Below are positions 38,234 through 48,163 of a DNA stretch of 64,000 nt, in pieces (the stretch's first letter is position 1; each line of letters starts with the position of its first letter). Origin of the DNA: Streptococcus sp. HF-1907 (GTDB lineage: Bacteria > Bacillota > Bacilli > Lactobacillales > Streptococcaceae); the NCBI RefSeq assembly GCF_015594605.1, contig NZ_JADNQT010000001.1, positions 248,001 through 312,000 on the forward strand, read 5' to 3'. The notes under the pieces were generated by a model that did not search any database, was not told the DNA's origin, and saw only the letters and a list, made by a program, of their open reading frames with translations. The position numbers and the translations under genes were made by a program.

Positions 38234-38770
38234 ATGTCTCGTTCTTCTATTAAGGTTATTACTGAACTGGCTGTTTTTGCTGCTATTGCTATCGTTCTTG
38301 ATAAGATTACACTTTTCACCATGCCTCAGGGTGGTTCGGTGTCCTTGGTCATGTTACCTATTTTGTTGGTTGCCCTTCGTCATGGCTGGCGGTTGGGGGT
38401 ATTAGCTGGTCTCATTGTTGGGCTGGTGCAATTATTCTTCGGGGGCTATTTCTTGAATGTCTTTCAGGTCTTTCTCGATTATGGCTTGGCCTATGCTGGG
38501 GTTGGATTAGGCGGAGCCTTCGCGCAAGCTTTTACCCGTAAACCTAAAATCAGCTACCTGCTGGGGGCTAGTCTTCTGGGTGGTGGTTGTCGCTTGCTGG
38601 GGAGTTTTCTAGCTGGTGTCATTTTCTATGCTGACTATGCGCCAAAAGGAATACCTGTCTGGCTCTATTCTTTGACCTACAACGCTTCTTACATGATTCC
38701 GTCAATCGTTCTTTGCGCCAGCCTGCTAGTGGTCATTTACAAGGCACGACCTGAATTTTTTAGAAAATAG
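38234..38770 (+). CDS. thiT: Thiamine transporter ThiT (ECF S component)
   Basis: A 178-residue membrane protein with about six helices that binds thiamine and works with the shared ECF module, which is not in this window. Family marks are ITELAVFAAIAIVLD, the GGSVSLVMLPILLVALRHGWRLGVLAG block and YNASYMIPS near the end. Its control by a TPP riboswitch confirms the substrate. AAAGGAG precedes the ATG, inside the switching hairpin. Confidence 0.95.
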   Translation: MSRSSIKVITELAVFAAIAIVLDKITLFTMPQGGSVSLVMLPILLVALRHGWRLGVLAGLIVGLVQLFFGGYFLNVFQVFLDYGLAYAGVGLGGAFAQAFTRKPKISYLLGASLLGGGCRLLGSFLAGVIFYADYAPKGIPVWLYSLTYNASYMIPSIVLCASLLVVIYKARPEFFRK

Positions 38771-38776
38771 ATGATA

Positions 38777-38807
38777 AAAAGGTTGAGACAAAAATCTCAA
38801 CCTTTTC
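38777..38807 (+). terminator. thiT terminator
   Basis: AAAAGGTTGAGA (38777-38788) and TCTCAACCTTTT (38795-38806) pair perfectly around CAAAAA. Confidence 0.88.
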
Positions 38808-38811
38808 ACTT

Positions 38812-38945
38812 TTCGTACGGACTTATTGTGAGTCGCAGTGGTTGAGTGGCATCTAAGCACCGATAAATCAGCACTTAGAGACCTACTCAACTGTGCGGAG
38901 GTGAGAGTGAAACAGTCTGGGGAGAGACTGTTTCAGCCCGAACCG
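38812..38945. repeat. Structured intergenic repeat element after thiT
   Basis: Two strong stems lie here with no reading frame: a long one from GGTTGAGT (about 38839) to ACTCAACT (about 38898) with an inner CTAAG/CTTAG pair, and a tight one, GAAACAGTCT / AGACTGTTTC with a GGGGAG loop (about 38909-38934). I remember similar sequences between genes in several streptococci, so it is probably a dispersed, non-autonomous repeat; other copies are not in this window. Confidence 0.5.
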
Positions 38946-39003
38946 AAAAATATAAAGATGTGAGGGAAAATCGAAGACTTGTCTTACCGATTTCTGCCCC
39001 ACT
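38943..39003 (-). terminator. arg operon terminator
   Basis: On the minus strand GTGGGGCAGAAATCG pairs with CGATTTTCCCTCAC around a 14-base loop, followed by ATCTTTATATTTTT. It is the only terminator candidate after argD. Confidence 0.7.
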
Positions 39004-39014
39004 CTCTTTTCTAA

Positions 39015-40145
39015 TCAGTTAAAGACTTGAGCCAAGATGGTCACCCCTTGGTCAATCTCATCCTTTGTCAATGTTAGCGGTGGCAAGAGTCGGATAACAT
39101 TTTTACCCGCAGTGAGGACAATGAGCCCCGCTCCACGCGCAGCCTCAACAATATCAGCCAGATTTTCATTTGTCTCAATCCCAATCATCATACCAAGTCC
39201 ACGAATTTGAGTGACTGTTGACTTGTTTTCAAGGGCTTGTTGGAGTTGGGCTTGGAGGTAGTCTCCTTTTTGGCCGGCCTCAGCGAGAAAGCCATCTGCC
39301 AACATGACATCCAGCACCGCTGAGCTGGCCGCCATAGCTAATTTGTTGCCCCCAAAGGTTGATCCGTGACTACCGTAATCAAAAGCGTAAGCCCATTTTT
39401 CCAGACCTAACATGGCCCCGACCGGAACGCCGTTAGCGAGCCCCTTGGCAAGGGTGAAAATATCGGGCGTGATGCCGTAGTGCTGGAAGCTGTAGAGCTT
39501 GCCCGTGCGCCCCATGCCCGTCTGAACCTCGTCCACAATCAGAAGAATGCCCTGAGCTTGGCAGAAATCTGCTAAGTCCGTGACAAAGTCGCTGTCAGCT
39601 GGAAGGACGCCAGATTCCCCTTGCACCAGCTCCAGCATAACTGCCGCTGTATCAGTAGTCACCAAGTCCTTGACGCTATCTAAATCATTGTAATCAGCGT
39701 AGCTAAAATGAGGCACTCCCTCACCAAAACCAGTCTTAATCTTGTCCTGACCAGTTGCAGACATGGAGCCGAAGGTTCGTCCGTGGAAGGAATTTTGGAA
39801 GGTGATGATTTCTTGCTTGCCAGTTGCCTTACGAGCCAGTTTGATAGCCGCTTCGTTGGCCTCGGCACCGCTATTGCAAAAGAAAGCACGATAATTACCG
39901 TCACCAATCAGCCTGCTAGCTACTTCTTCTTGCAGGCTATTCTGGTAAAGGTTAGGCGTATGCCAGATTTCAACCACCTGCTTTTCCAGCGCAGCCTTGA
40001 CCTGAGGGTGAAAGCCCAGATTAGTCACGCCGATACCTGATGAAAAGTCCAAGTACTGCTTGCCCTGGCTGTCAAACAGATAATTGCCTTCTGCTTTGAC
40101 AAATTCGATGTCTGCACGCTTATAATTTTCAAATAACTTTGTCAT
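39015..40145 (-). CDS. argD: Acetylornithine aminotransferase
   Basis: A 376-residue PLP enzyme of arginine synthesis that makes N-acetylornithine. The PLP Lys is in FTLAKGLANGVPVGA; FCNSGAEANEAAIKLAR, FHGRTFGSMSATGQ and VDEVQTGMGRTG are family blocks. The frame runs 4 codons further upstream, but GAGGT lies before the ATG at 40143-40145 (MTKLFENYKRAD), one base after the argB stop. It is the last gene of argC-J-B-D. Confidence 0.95.
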   Translation of the reverse strand: MTKLFENYKRADIEFVKAEGNYLFDSQGKQYLDFSSGIGVTNLGFHPQVKAALEKQVVEIWHTPNLYQNSLQEEVASRLIGDGNYRAFFCNSGAEANEAAIKLARKATGKQEIITFQNSFHGRTFGSMSATGQDKIKTGFGEGVPHFSYADYNDLDSVKDLVTTDTAAVMLELVQGESGVLPADSDFVTDLADFCQAQGILLIVDEVQTGMGRTGKLYSFQHYGITPDIFTLAKGLANGVPVGAMLGLEKWAYAFDYGSHGSTFGGNKLAMAASSAVLDVMLADGFLAEAGQKGDYLQAQLQQALENKSTVTQIRGLGMMIGIETNENLADIVEAARGAGLIVLTAGKNVIRLLPPLTLTKDEIDQGVTILAQVFN

Positions 40146-40146
40146 C

Positions 40147-40881
40147 TCACACCTCAATCACTGTTCCCGTGGTCAGATTATCCCCAATCATGACTTGACC
40201 CACACCCGCCAAAACTGTCTGCACAGCAGATTGAATTTTGGGAATCATGCCACCTGTAATCACACCTTTGTCGATTTTCTCCTGCACCGCTCCCACACTC
40301 AAACTGTCCAGCACCGCCCCATTTTCCATGACACCTTTGACGTCAGTCATGAGGGCCAATCGCTGCGCTGACAGCTCACAAGCCATGGCTGTCGCTAGAT
40401 AATCCGCATTGATGTTAAGCGCCTGACCCCTGCTGTCAAATCCAAGTGACGGAATGACAGGAATCATATCGCTTGAAAGCATACTCTCAAGATAGTCTGT
40501 CTGGATGCTCTGAACCTGACCGACATAGCCGTAGGTCTCCTTGTCCAAAAAATCAGCTGTGACGATTTTTGAAAGACTGGCCTCAACCTGCACCGCTTCT
40601 AGCCCAGCCTTAATCAGCTGACGGCTGAGGTGCTGACCGACCTGGTCACAGAGGGCGTAGGTCACGAGGTCCATGTCTGACTGGCTGGTCACGCGCAAAC
40701 CGTTGACCTTCTGAACGGGCACTTGCTTTTCTTTCATGAGTTTGTTGATGGCATAGCCACCGCCGTGCACGATGATGAGTTTTTTGCCCTGCTGTTGCCA
40801 TTTTTTCAGTTGCTTGATAGCTGTTTCTGAAAGATGTTGGCTGGCAACACCACCAATTTTAATTACAATAATATTTTCCAT
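40147..40881 (-). CDS. argB: Acetylglutamate kinase
   Basis: A 244-residue amino-acid kinase for the second step of arginine synthesis. Marks are IVIKIGGVASQHL, the substrate loop VHGGGYAINKLM, LNINADYLATAMACEL and LMTDVKGVMENG. It sits 3 bases after argJ and 1 base before argD. Shorter than the arginine-inhibited form of the enzyme, without its N-terminal helix, which suggests it is not feedback inhibited. Confidence 0.95.
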   Translation of the reverse strand: MENIIVIKIGGVASQHLSETAIKQLKKWQQQGKKLIIVHGGGYAINKLMKEKQVPVQKVNGLRVTSQSDMDLVTYALCDQVGQHLSRQLIKAGLEAVQVEASLSKIVTADFLDKETYGYVGQVQSIQTDYLESMLSSDMIPVIPSLGFDSRGQALNINADYLATAMACELSAQRLALMTDVKGVMENGAVLDSLSVGAVQEKIDKGVITGGMIPKIQSAVQTVLAGVGQVMIGDNLTTGTVIEV

Positions 40882-40884
40882 CGC

Positions 40885-42078
40885 TTATGTCCTATAAAGT
40901 GCATTGATTTTCACATAATCATACGAAAGGTCACATCCCCAAGCGAGACCAGTGCTATCTCCTGCATGAAGGTCAACCGTGATTTTAATCTCGTCTGCCT
41001 GCATGATTTCCGCCATTTCTTCTTCATCAAAGGAAACTGGACTTGAAGCTAACATAACAGGCAAATGTCCCAAATAGATGTTGATATTATCAACTGGTAC
41101 ATCCACTCCCGCATAACCAACCGCAGATAGGATACGTCCCCAGTTAGGGTCTTCTCCGTGAACAGCTGTTTTGACGAGACTTGAACCTACTACACTTTTA
41201 GCCATCATACGAGCATCTATTGCATTCGGTGCATTAACCACCTGAGTCTCAATGAGCTTGGTCGCCCCCTCACCATCCTTGGCAATCTTTTTCGCCAAAT
41301 CTGTCATGACAAAATCAAGCATAGCGACAAACTTGTCAAAGTCATCAGTATCTGGAAGAATTTCCTTGTTTTTCGTGCAGCCGTTAGACATGACTAGAAC
41401 CATGTCATTGGTAGAGGTGTCGCCGTCAACCGTGATTTGATTAAAACTGGTTTCGACTTGTTGACTGAGGGCAAGCTGCAAGGTGTCGCTGGAAATATTG
41501 GCATCGCAAGTGATGAAGGCAAGCATGGTTGCCATGTTGGGATGAATCATACCTGAACCCTTTGCCACACCCGCCATAGTTACCACGTCCATGCCAAAGT
41601 TTTCGGTCACTGCAACGGTCTTGGTCACAGTGTCTGTCGTCAAGATAGCTTTTGCAAAATCATCTGCGTTGCCGTTGACGACGATTTTTGAGAGACCGTT
41701 CTCCAATTTGTCCATAGATAGGAGTTCTCCAATGACTCCTGTTGAGGCAACGGCTACCAAGTCTGCTTGAATTCCTAGTTTGTCTGCGGTGAGTTTTTGC
41801 ATTTGGTAAGCGTCATCCATACCTTGGGCACCTGTACAAGAATTGGCAACACCAGAGTTGACAACGATAGCCTGTAGTAGCCCATTTTTCTTAACTGCCT
41901 CACGAGAGACGATAAGGGGAGCCGCAATGACTTTATTGGTCGTGTAAACGCCCGCTGCACTGGCTGGAACTTCTGAAACAATCCAGCCGAAATCCATTTT
42001 TCTCTTTTTGAAACCTGCGTGGAGACCGTCTGCCGAAAAGCCGAGTGGACTTGCGATATTTCCTTCAATAATCTTCAT
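40885..42078 (-). CDS. argJ: Ornithine acetyltransferase / amino-acid acetyltransferase
   Basis: A 397-residue enzyme that moves the acetyl group from N-acetylornithine to glutamate, closing the cyclic arginine pathway. The self-cleavage site with the nucleophile Thr is in GMIHPNMATMLAFITCDA: alpha and beta chains are cut before Thr in the NMATML motif. GDTSTNDMVLVMSNG further on is also typical. It may also use acetyl-CoA (bifunctional form); this cannot be told here. Confidence 0.95.
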   Translation of the reverse strand: MKIIEGNIASPLGFSADGLHAGFKKRKMDFGWIVSEVPASAAGVYTTNKVIAAPLIVSREAVKKNGLLQAIVVNSGVANSCTGAQGMDDAYQMQKLTADKLGIQADLVAVASTGVIGELLSMDKLENGLSKIVVNGNADDFAKAILTTDTVTKTVAVTENFGMDVVTMAGVAKGSGMIHPNMATMLAFITCDANISSDTLQLALSQQVETSFNQITVDGDTSTNDMVLVMSNGCTKNKEILPDTDDFDKFVAMLDFVMTDLAKKIAKDGEGATKLIETQVVNAPNAIDARMMAKSVVGSSLVKTAVHGEDPNWGRILSAVGYAGVDVPVDNINIYLGHLPVMLASSPVSFDEEEMAEIMQADEIKITVDLHAGDSTGLAWGCDLSYDYVKINALYRT

Positions 42079-42088
42079 AGGGTTCTCC

Positions 42089-43111
42089 TTATAAATAACT
42101 TGGGATTCTCATGAAACCAGCTGTCTCTTCAAAGCCGAACATGAGGTTCATATTTTGCATGGCCTGACCGGCTGCGCCTTTGACCAGATTGTCAATCACA
42201 GAAACGACAGTCAGAATATTGGTGACTGAGTTATAGGCAAAGCCGATGTCGGTGAAATTTGAGCTGATGACATTGTGTAATTCAGGCAGACTTGACTGGA
42301 GGCGAACGAAGGGTTTGTCAGCGTAAGCCTTCTGATAAGCCTGCTTGATGTCGTCCTCAGTCACGCCCTCCTTCAGCTGTACATAGCAAGTCGCCATGAT
42401 GCCACGATTGACCGGCAGCAATGAGGTTGAAAACTGGATATGGTCGAGCTGGCTGTCAAACTGCTTAAGGGTCTGCACAATCTCGGGAATATGCTGGTGG
42501 CGATTAACCTTGTAGGTCACGTAATTATCATGCACATTGACGAAGTGGCTGGACTCAGACAAGACCTTTCCCGCCCCTGTCAAGCCACTCTTAGCATCCA
42601 CGATGATGCTTTTTAGGTCAATGGCTTGCGCCTGAATGAGGGGGATAAGTGCCATAGATGTTGCTGTAGCGTAACAGCCAGGATTAGCAATCCATTTCTT
42701 GCCCGCCACATACGTAAAGTCTGTTAAACCATAGGTGAATTGATTGAGTATCTCCTGCTCAGCAGGTTCCTTTCCGTACCACTTTTGGTAAGTCTCAGCA
42801 GGCAAACGATGGTCACCTGATAAATCAATCACTGGAAAATCAGCTTTAACAAAGTCTGCTGATAACTCCTTAGCCACACCACTCGGTGTCGCAAAGAAAA
42901 CTAAATCTGACTTAGCCATAATAGCCTGACTATCAAAGACTTCAATCGGTAGGTCACAGACACCTTTTAAATATGAATAAATATTCGAAAGTTTCTGCCC
43001 GATGTCACGCGTAGCATGAACAGACACAATGGTAACATTTGGATGATTATTCAATAGTCGCACAAGTTCTAGCCCACTATAACCTGTCACACCTACAATA
43101 GAAACTTTCAT
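42089..43111 (-). CDS. argC: N-acetyl-gamma-glutamyl-phosphate reductase
   Basis: A 340-residue NADPH-dependent enzyme, third step of arginine synthesis. The cofactor motif [15 protein letters not shown] is at the start and the catalytic Cys in [21 protein letters not shown] and [15 protein letters not shown] complete the family pattern. AGGAG precedes the ATG. It is the first gene of the operon, behind a TTGACA promoter with an ArgR-like box. Confidence 0.95.
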   Translation of the reverse strand: MKVSIVGVTGYSGLELVRLLNNHPNVTIVSVHATRDIGQKLSNIYSYLKGVCDLPIEVFDSQAIMAKSDLVFFATPSGVAKELSADFVKADFPVIDLSGDHRLPAETYQKWYGKEPAEQEILNQFTYGLTDFTYVAGKKWIANPGCYATATSMALIPLIQAQAIDLKSIIVDAKSGLTGAGKVLSESSHFVNVHDNYVTYKVNRHQHIPEIVQTLKQFDSQLDHIQFSTSLLPVNRGIMATCYVQLKEGVTEDDIKQAYQKAYADKPFVRLQSSLPELHNVISSNFTDIGFAYNSVTNILTVVSVIDNLVKGAAGQAMQNMNLMFGFEETAGFMRIPSYL

Positions 43112-43137
43112 ATTTATTCGCTCCTTTTATAAATATG

Positions 43138-43171
43138 TATGTTATTTAATGCATATTTATTCTTTTGTCAA
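43138..43171 (-). promoter_or_regulatory. arg operon promoter with candidate ArgR box
   Basis: TTGACA (43166-43171), 17 bases, TAAATA (43143-43148). The 18-mer at 43138-43155 (TATGCATTAAATAACATA on the minus strand) is a partly palindromic match to the ARG box TNTGAATWWWWATTCANW and covers the -10. Repression by ArgR with arginine is expected. Confidence 0.6.
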
Positions 43172-43311
43172 GGATAAAATAAAAAAACATCCAATATTTG
43201 AACATTTTTTGTATATTATTACATTTATTTAAAGAAATCGCGAGGTCTGTTGAAAGAATTTCCAAACACAGTTATGCTAATGCTACTGTCGATAACATTC
43301 TTATCATAAAA
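43172..43311. other. Intergenic region between argC and the alaS terminator
   Basis: About 140 AT-rich bases with no gene, no clear repeat and no convincing RNA motif. Confidence 0.4.
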
Positions 43312-43342
43312 ATAAGGAACAAGACTAAATCCTGTTCCTTAA
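43312..43342 (-). terminator. alaS terminator
   Basis: TAAGGAACA pairs with TGTTCCTTA around an 11-base loop, followed by TTTTTATG on the minus strand. Confidence 0.85.
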
Positions 43343-43353
43343 TTATTGTTATC

Positions 43354-45972
43354 TTACAAATTTTCAGCGACTGCTGCAAGAAGGGCATCGATAGCTGAGG
43401 CATCTGAACCACCGGCCATGGCCATGTCTGGTTTACCACCACCACGACCTGATACGATTGGTGCCAAGACCTTGATGAGGTTACCTGCATGAACGTCTTT
43501 AGACTTGCTTGCCACAAGAACATTAACCTTTTCACCGATTGCCGCTACCAAGACAAGAACGTCTGAGTAGTCTTTTTGTTTCCAGTTATCAGCGAAGGTA
43601 CGAAGTGAACCCGCATCAGATACAGAAACTTGGGCTGCAATGTATGATTTGCCATTAGCTTCCTTAACTTCCTTAAAGACATTTCTAGCAACTGCTGCCG
43701 CTGCTTTTTCCACCAATTCGGCGTGTTCTTTTTGCAGGTTACGTAATTGCTCTTGAAGTGATGCCACTTTGGCAGCAACTTGTTGCAATTGCGGTGCTTT
43801 AACAGTTGTCGCAATTTCTTTGAGAGCTTCTTCTGATTCACGGTAAGCCATGTAAGCTTCGCGACTTGTCACAGCGAGGATACGACGTGTTCCTGAACCG
43901 ATACCTTCTTCTTTGACAATCTTGAAGAGACCGATTTCAGAAGTATTCTTGATGTGAGTACCACCACAAAGTTCAACAGAGTAGTCACCGATTGAAACGA
44001 CACGAACATGTTTTCCGTATTTTTCACCGAAGAGGGCCATTGCTCCCATACCTTTAGCGGTATCAATGTCAGTTTCGATAGTTGTTACTGGAATAGCTTC
44101 CCAGATTTTTTCATTGACTTGCGCTTCGATTTGACGCAATTCTTCTGGAGTTACTGCTTCAAAATGAGTGAAGTCAAAACGGAGGAATTCGGCTTCGTTG
44201 AGAGAACCTGCTTGAGTAGCGTGGTTTCCGATGATATTGTGAAGGGCTGCGTGAAGCAAGTGAGTTGCCGTGTGGTTTTTCATGACACGGTTACGACGGT
44301 CAGTATCGATAGCCAAGTGGTAAGTTTCACCAACAGAAAGGTTGGCGCGAACATCAACAGTGTGCAACGGTTGACCGTTTGGTGCTTTTTGAACATCTGT
44401 CACTTGCGCAACAACATCACCTTTAGCATTCAAAATGACACCGTGGTCAGCAACTTGTCCACCCATTTCAGCGTAGAATGGTGTTTGGTCAAAAACAAGA
44501 AGCGCTTGGCCTTCTGAAACTATTTCCGTACGTTCATTGTCGGCGATGATAACCGACAATTTAGCATCCAATTCTTGGTTTTCGTAGTCAAAGACTGATT
44601 TTTCAGTGATGCTTGAGAGGGTTTCGTTTTGCATCCCCATTGAACCACCTTTGACAACACTTGCACGCGCACGTTCTTGTTGTTCTTTCATAGCTGCTTC
44701 GAAGCCTTCGTGGTCAATCTTGAAGCCTTTGTCTTCAGCCAATTCTTCAGTCAATTCAACTGGGAAGCCGTAGGTATCGTAAAGTTTGAAGATATTTTTA
44801 CCTTCAAGTGTATCCTTACCTTCAGCTTTCAATTCAGCCAAAAGCTCGTCAAGCATGCTTGAACCAGCATCGATAGTACGCGCGAATGTTTCTTCTTCGC
44901 GTTTAACGATTTTCTCGATAAAATCACGTTTCTCAACGACTTCTGGATAGTAAGATTCCATGATTTGTCCGACAGTTGGAACCAATTTGTAAAGGAAAGT
45001 CTCGTTGATACCGAGACGACGACCGTGCATTACAGCACGACGAAGCAAACGGCGAAGAACGTATCCGCGACCTTCGTTTCCTGGAAGGGCACCGTCACCG
45101 ATGGCAAATGCTAATGAACGGATGTGGTCAGCGATAACCTTGAAGCTCATGTTATCGCCATCTGGGTCGTAAGTTTTACCAGACAATTTTTCGATTTCTC
45201 GAATGATTGGCATGAAGAGGTCAGTTTCAAAGTTTGTTTTTGCCCCTTGGATAACGGCTACAAGACGTTCAAGACCTGCGCCCGTATCAATGTTTTTGTG
45301 TGGCAATTCTTTGTACTCAGAACGTGGAACGGCTGGGTCAGCGTTGAATTGTGACAAAACGATGTTCCAGATTTCGATGTAGCGGTCGTTTTCAATATCT
45401 TCTGCCAAGAGACGGATACCGATATTTTCTGGGTCAAAGGCTTCACCACGGTCAAAGAAGATTTCTGTATCAGGGCCTGAAGGACCAGCACCGATTTCCC
45501 AGAAGTTATCTTCGATTGGAATCAAGTGACTTGGGTCAACCCCAACTTCAATCCAGCGGTTGTATGAATCTTTATCGTCTGGATAGTAAGTCATGTAGAG
45601 TTTATCTTTAGGGAAGCCAAACCATTCTGGGCTTGTCAAAAGTTCAAATCCCCACTCGATAGCTTCATCACGGAAGTAATCACCGACTGAGAAGTTACCA
45701 AGCATTTCAAACATGGTATGGTGGCGAGCTGTTTTACCAACATTTTCAATATCGTTGGTACGGATAGCTTTTTGGGCATTGGTGATACGTGGATTTTCTG
45801 GAATGACTGACCCGTCAAAGTATTTTTTAAGGGTCGCAACACCTGAGTTAATCCAAAGGAGGGTTGGGTCGTTAACAGGAACAAGGTTGGCTGATGGTTC
45901 CACAGCATGTCCTTTTGATTTCCAGAAGTCCAACCACATTTGGCGAACTTGTGCTGACGTCATTTGTTTCAT
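43354..45972 (-). CDS. alaS: Alanyl-tRNA synthetase
   Basis: An 872-residue class II synthetase, the usual streptococcal length. The catalytic core has the GNFSVGDYF block and [12 protein letters not shown]; the editing domain carries [12 protein letters not shown] and CGGTHI, and the C-terminal DHHA1 part has [14 protein letters not shown]. The open frame extends 34 codons upstream into the T-box; TAGGAGAATAGAA before the ATG at 45970-45972 ([13 protein letters not shown]) sets the start. Confidence 0.97.
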   Translation of the reverse strand: MKQMTSAQVRQMWLDFWKSKGHAVEPSANLVPVNDPTLLWINSGVATLKKYFDGSVIPENPRITNAQKAIRTNDIENVGKTARHHTMFEMLGNFSVGDYFRDEAIEWGFELLTSPEWFGFPKDKLYMTYYPDDKDSYNRWIEVGVDPSHLIPIEDNFWEIGAGPSGPDTEIFFDRGEAFDPENIGIRLLAEDIENDRYIEIWNIVLSQFNADPAVPRSEYKELPHKNIDTGAGLERLVAVIQGAKTNFETDLFMPIIREIEKLSGKTYDPDGDNMSFKVIADHIRSLAFAIGDGALPGNEGRGYVLRRLLRRAVMHGRRLGINETFLYKLVPTVGQIMESYYPEVVEKRDFIEKIVKREEETFARTIDAGSSMLDELLAELKAEGKDTLEGKNIFKLYDTYGFPVELTEELAEDKGFKIDHEGFEAAMKEQQERARASVVKGGSMGMQNETLSSITEKSVFDYENQELDAKLSVIIADNERTEIVSEGQALLVFDQTPFYAEMGGQVADHGVILNAKGDVVAQVTDVQKAPNGQPLHTVDVRANLSVGETYHLAIDTDRRNRVMKNHTATHLLHAALHNIIGNHATQAGSLNEAEFLRFDFTHFEAVTPEELRQIEAQVNEKIWEAIPVTTIETDIDTAKGMGAMALFGEKYGKHVRVVSIGDYSVELCGGTHIKNTSEIGLFKIVKEEGIGSGTRRILAVTSREAYMAYRESEEALKEIATTVKAPQLQQVAAKVASLQEQLRNLQKEHAELVEKAAAAVARNVFKEVKEANGKSYIAAQVSVSDAGSLRTFADNWKQKDYSDVLVLVAAIGEKVNVLVASKSKDVHAGNLIKVLAPIVSGRGGGKPDMAMAGGSDASAIDALLAAVAENL

Positions 45973-46020
45973 TTCTATTCTCCTAACATTAAATGGTAGT
46001 TTGCTAGCTTTATTAACCAA

Positions 46021-46201
46021 TAATAAAGACAAGTCCACCAGACGAAGGGCGAAAAACCGCGGTACCACCTTCATTCAATGAACTTGTCATTCTCGTTAAT
46101 TTTCAATTATAGCCTTCGAGTAGCATACTTTTTCAGATTATCCATGGCTCACAGCGACCGCCACTTTTCTGTCTCAAATCGATGAAAAAATAATTCTCAA
46201 T
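46021..46201 (-). promoter_or_regulatory. T-box leader of alaS
   Basis: The T-box sequence AAGGTGGTACCGCG is at 46058-46071 on the minus strand. The terminator pairs GACAAGTTCA (46079-46088) with TGGACTTGTC (46028-46037), followed by TTTATTATT. Upstream lies a long stem I region; the triplet GCT at 46122-46124 in AGTATGCTACTC is a good candidate for the alanine specifier. Uncharged tRNA-Ala should stabilise the antiterminator. Confidence 0.92.
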
Positions 46202-46207
46202 AGCCTT

Positions 46208-46236
46208 ATTATACAGTCTTTTCTAGACTAGGTCAA
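46208..46236 (-). promoter_or_regulatory. alaS promoter
   Basis: TTGACC (46231-46236), 17 bases, TATAAT (46208-46213). It begins only 10 bases after the prsA stop codon, so prsA read-through would enter the T-box. Confidence 0.85.
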
Positions 46237-46245
46237 CTGCTAAAA

Positions 46246-47205
46246 TTAGTTGCTTGAGCTTGATGAACTTGATGAGCTTGATGAACTTGAAGAACTGCTG
46301 CTTGATGTTGCATATTGAGCAAGAATATTTGCAAAGGCTTTATCCTTGATTTTCACATTTGCTTTTTCAAGCGCAGCTGCAATCACTTTGTTTTGGAAGC
46401 TAGCGTCGCTAGTCTTCTTATTCATGATAGTTTTCTTCAAACGAGCTTTATAAGATTTCCAGTCAGTTTTCTTTTCTGCCTTAGCTGTTACTTTAACGAT
46501 GTAGTAGGCTGTCTTATAGGTCGATGAATCTACAACTGAGATGACATCTGAGATACCGTCTTTATCCAGTTTAAAGGCTGCAGACATAACGTCACTTGGA
46601 AGTGTTGAATCAGCTGAGTCAAAAGTGTACTCGTATTTGTTTTTTGATGTTGTTGTTTTTTCTTTGGCAATCTTAGCAAAGTCAGCTCCGTCTGCTTTTA
46701 CAGACTCTAAAACTGTTTTAGCAGTGTCTTCTGAATCAAGTTTGATGACTTGAGCAGTCACTTCTGGTGTGTAGTTCTTGTAAGCTGCTTTGTAGTTGGC
46801 AGTTGTCAATTCTTTCTTAGCTGCTTGTTTAACAGCGTATTCGACCAACATGGTTGTACGAATTTGTTGTTTGTAAGACTCAGTTGTCAAGCCAGCTTTT
46901 GACAAGGCACTTGAGAATGAATCTCCGTAATTAGCAGCTGTTTTGTTGTAAGAGTTTGTAACTGCTTTTTTAGATACTTTATCGCCGTACTGTTGTTCAA
47001 AAACACGTGACAATACTAAAGTTAGCATTGATTGTTGTGCAGAGCTTGAGCTTTTCACTTGGTTATAGAAATCAGAGACAGTGATAGTATCACCTTTCAT
47101 GGTAATGATGTTTGTACCTTCTGATGATTTCCCAGAACAAGCAGCCAAGGTAACAACTGAGAGCAATGTTACCACTCCTGCAGCAAATTTAGAACGTTTT
47201 TTCAT
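46246..47205 (-). CDS. prsA: Foldase lipoprotein PrsA with a poly-serine tail
   Basis: A 319-residue exported lipoprotein that helps secreted proteins fold outside the membrane. The signal peptide ends in the lipobox LAAC (Cys at about residue 23). A SurA-like N-terminal region is followed by a parvulin-like domain (from [18 protein letters not shown] to about [18 protein letters not shown]) and a C-terminal helix. The protein ends in about 20 Ser residues, made from TCA/AGC-type repeats in DNA, which is unusual. The promoter (extended -10 TGGTATAAT) lies just upstream in the gap after trmR. Confidence 0.9.
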   Translation of the reverse strand: MKKRSKFAAGVVTLLSVVTLAACSGKSSEGTNIITMKGDTITVSDFYNQVKSSSSAQQSMLTLVLSRVFEQQYGDKVSKKAVTNSYNKTAANYGDSFSSALSKAGLTTESYKQQIRTTMLVEYAVKQAAKKELTTANYKAAYKNYTPEVTAQVIKLDSEDTAKTVLESVKADGADFAKIAKEKTTTSKNKYEYTFDSADSTLPSDVMSAAFKLDKDGISDVISVVDSSTYKTAYYIVKVTAKAEKKTDWKSYKARLKKTIMNKKTSDASFQNKVIAAALEKANVKIKDKAFANILAQYATSSSSSSSSSSSSSSSSSSN

Positions 47206-47268
47206 TAATATAAAACTCCTTTTTTATACATTAACTTGTCTATTATACCACATTTTCTTAAAAAGGGC

Positions 47269-47976
47269 TTAACTTCCAAGGTCAATATGCTCCGCGTTTT
47301 TTCGAAGCATGAGCAAGCCGTCGCCAAGTGGGACTAGGGTGGCTGTCAAACCGGGATTGTCCAAGGTCGCATCAAAGAGGCGCTGCAAACCGCGGTAGAT
47401 GGTACGCTGACCGCGACGGACTTCTTCAATCGGTCTAGCAATGTCACCCCCTTGGAAGATATCATCCATGACAACGACACCACCAACCTCCAATTTTTCC
47501 AGAATTTCTGGCAAAAAGACAATGTACTTGGACTTGGCCGAGTCCATAAAGACGAAATCATAAGTCTCATCCAAAGTCTGCAACATATCCACCGCATCGC
47601 CTTCTACTAAGGTGATTTGATGCCTGCTGTCGTATTTGGCAAAATTGTCCTTGGCAAAGCCAATCATTTCTTCATTTCGGTCGATGGTCGTTATCTGAGC
47701 CTGTGGCGCATTGTCTGCCATAAGCAGGGCTGAAAAGCCGATAGCTGTCCCGATTTCTAGAATTTTCTTAGGCTGTAGGGTCTGCATGAGAAAGCGGAAA
47801 TAAGCAACCGTCTCACGCGGGATGACCGGGATATTTTCCTTCTTAGCGAAAGCCTCTAATTCTGCCAAAAAACCGTCATTTTGCTTCTGATGCGTGCGCA
47901 TATATCGCACGACCTCTTCCTTAACCACAGGACGGCGCATGTTGTGGTTAGCATTTTTACTATAAGATTGAACCAT
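47269..47976 (-). CDS. Class I SAM-dependent O-methyltransferase (TrmR-like)
   Basis: A 235-residue methyltransferase of the family that includes B. subtilis YrrM/TrmR, which methylates 5-hydroxyuridine at tRNA position 34. SAM-binding motif I is EIGTAIGFSALLMA, then TTIDRNEEMIGFAK; the metal/catalytic part is VFMDSAKSKYIVFLPEI and VVVMDDIFQGG. It lies in the order coiA-pepF-HAD / trmR / prsA, which I recall from pneumococcus. The start at ATG 47974-47976 has only a distant GAGGT. A TATAAT at 48011-48016 with TGG before it is its promoter. Confidence 0.82.
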   Translation of the reverse strand: MVQSYSKNANHNMRRPVVKEEVVRYMRTHQKQNDGFLAELEAFAKKENIPVIPRETVAYFRFLMQTLQPKKILEIGTAIGFSALLMADNAPQAQITTIDRNEEMIGFAKDNFAKYDSRHQITLVEGDAVDMLQTLDETYDFVFMDSAKSKYIVFLPEILEKLEVGGVVVMDDIFQGGDIARPIEEVRRGQRTIYRGLQRLFDATLDNPGLTATLVPLGDGLLMLRKNAEHIDLGS

Positions 47977-48163
47977 AATGTCACTTTCTACCTCTATTCT
48001 TAACTGCCCTATTATACCAAATTTTTGGCAAGGATAATAGCCGAGCTGGGAGTTGATTTGTTTAGCTTAGCGATTAAAAGCCCAGACTGTCGATGAGGCA
48101 GCTTCCCAGAAAAAAATAAATGCTAGGCTTTCGCTGTTTACTTTCTTTTAAAATCAAGAGGTC

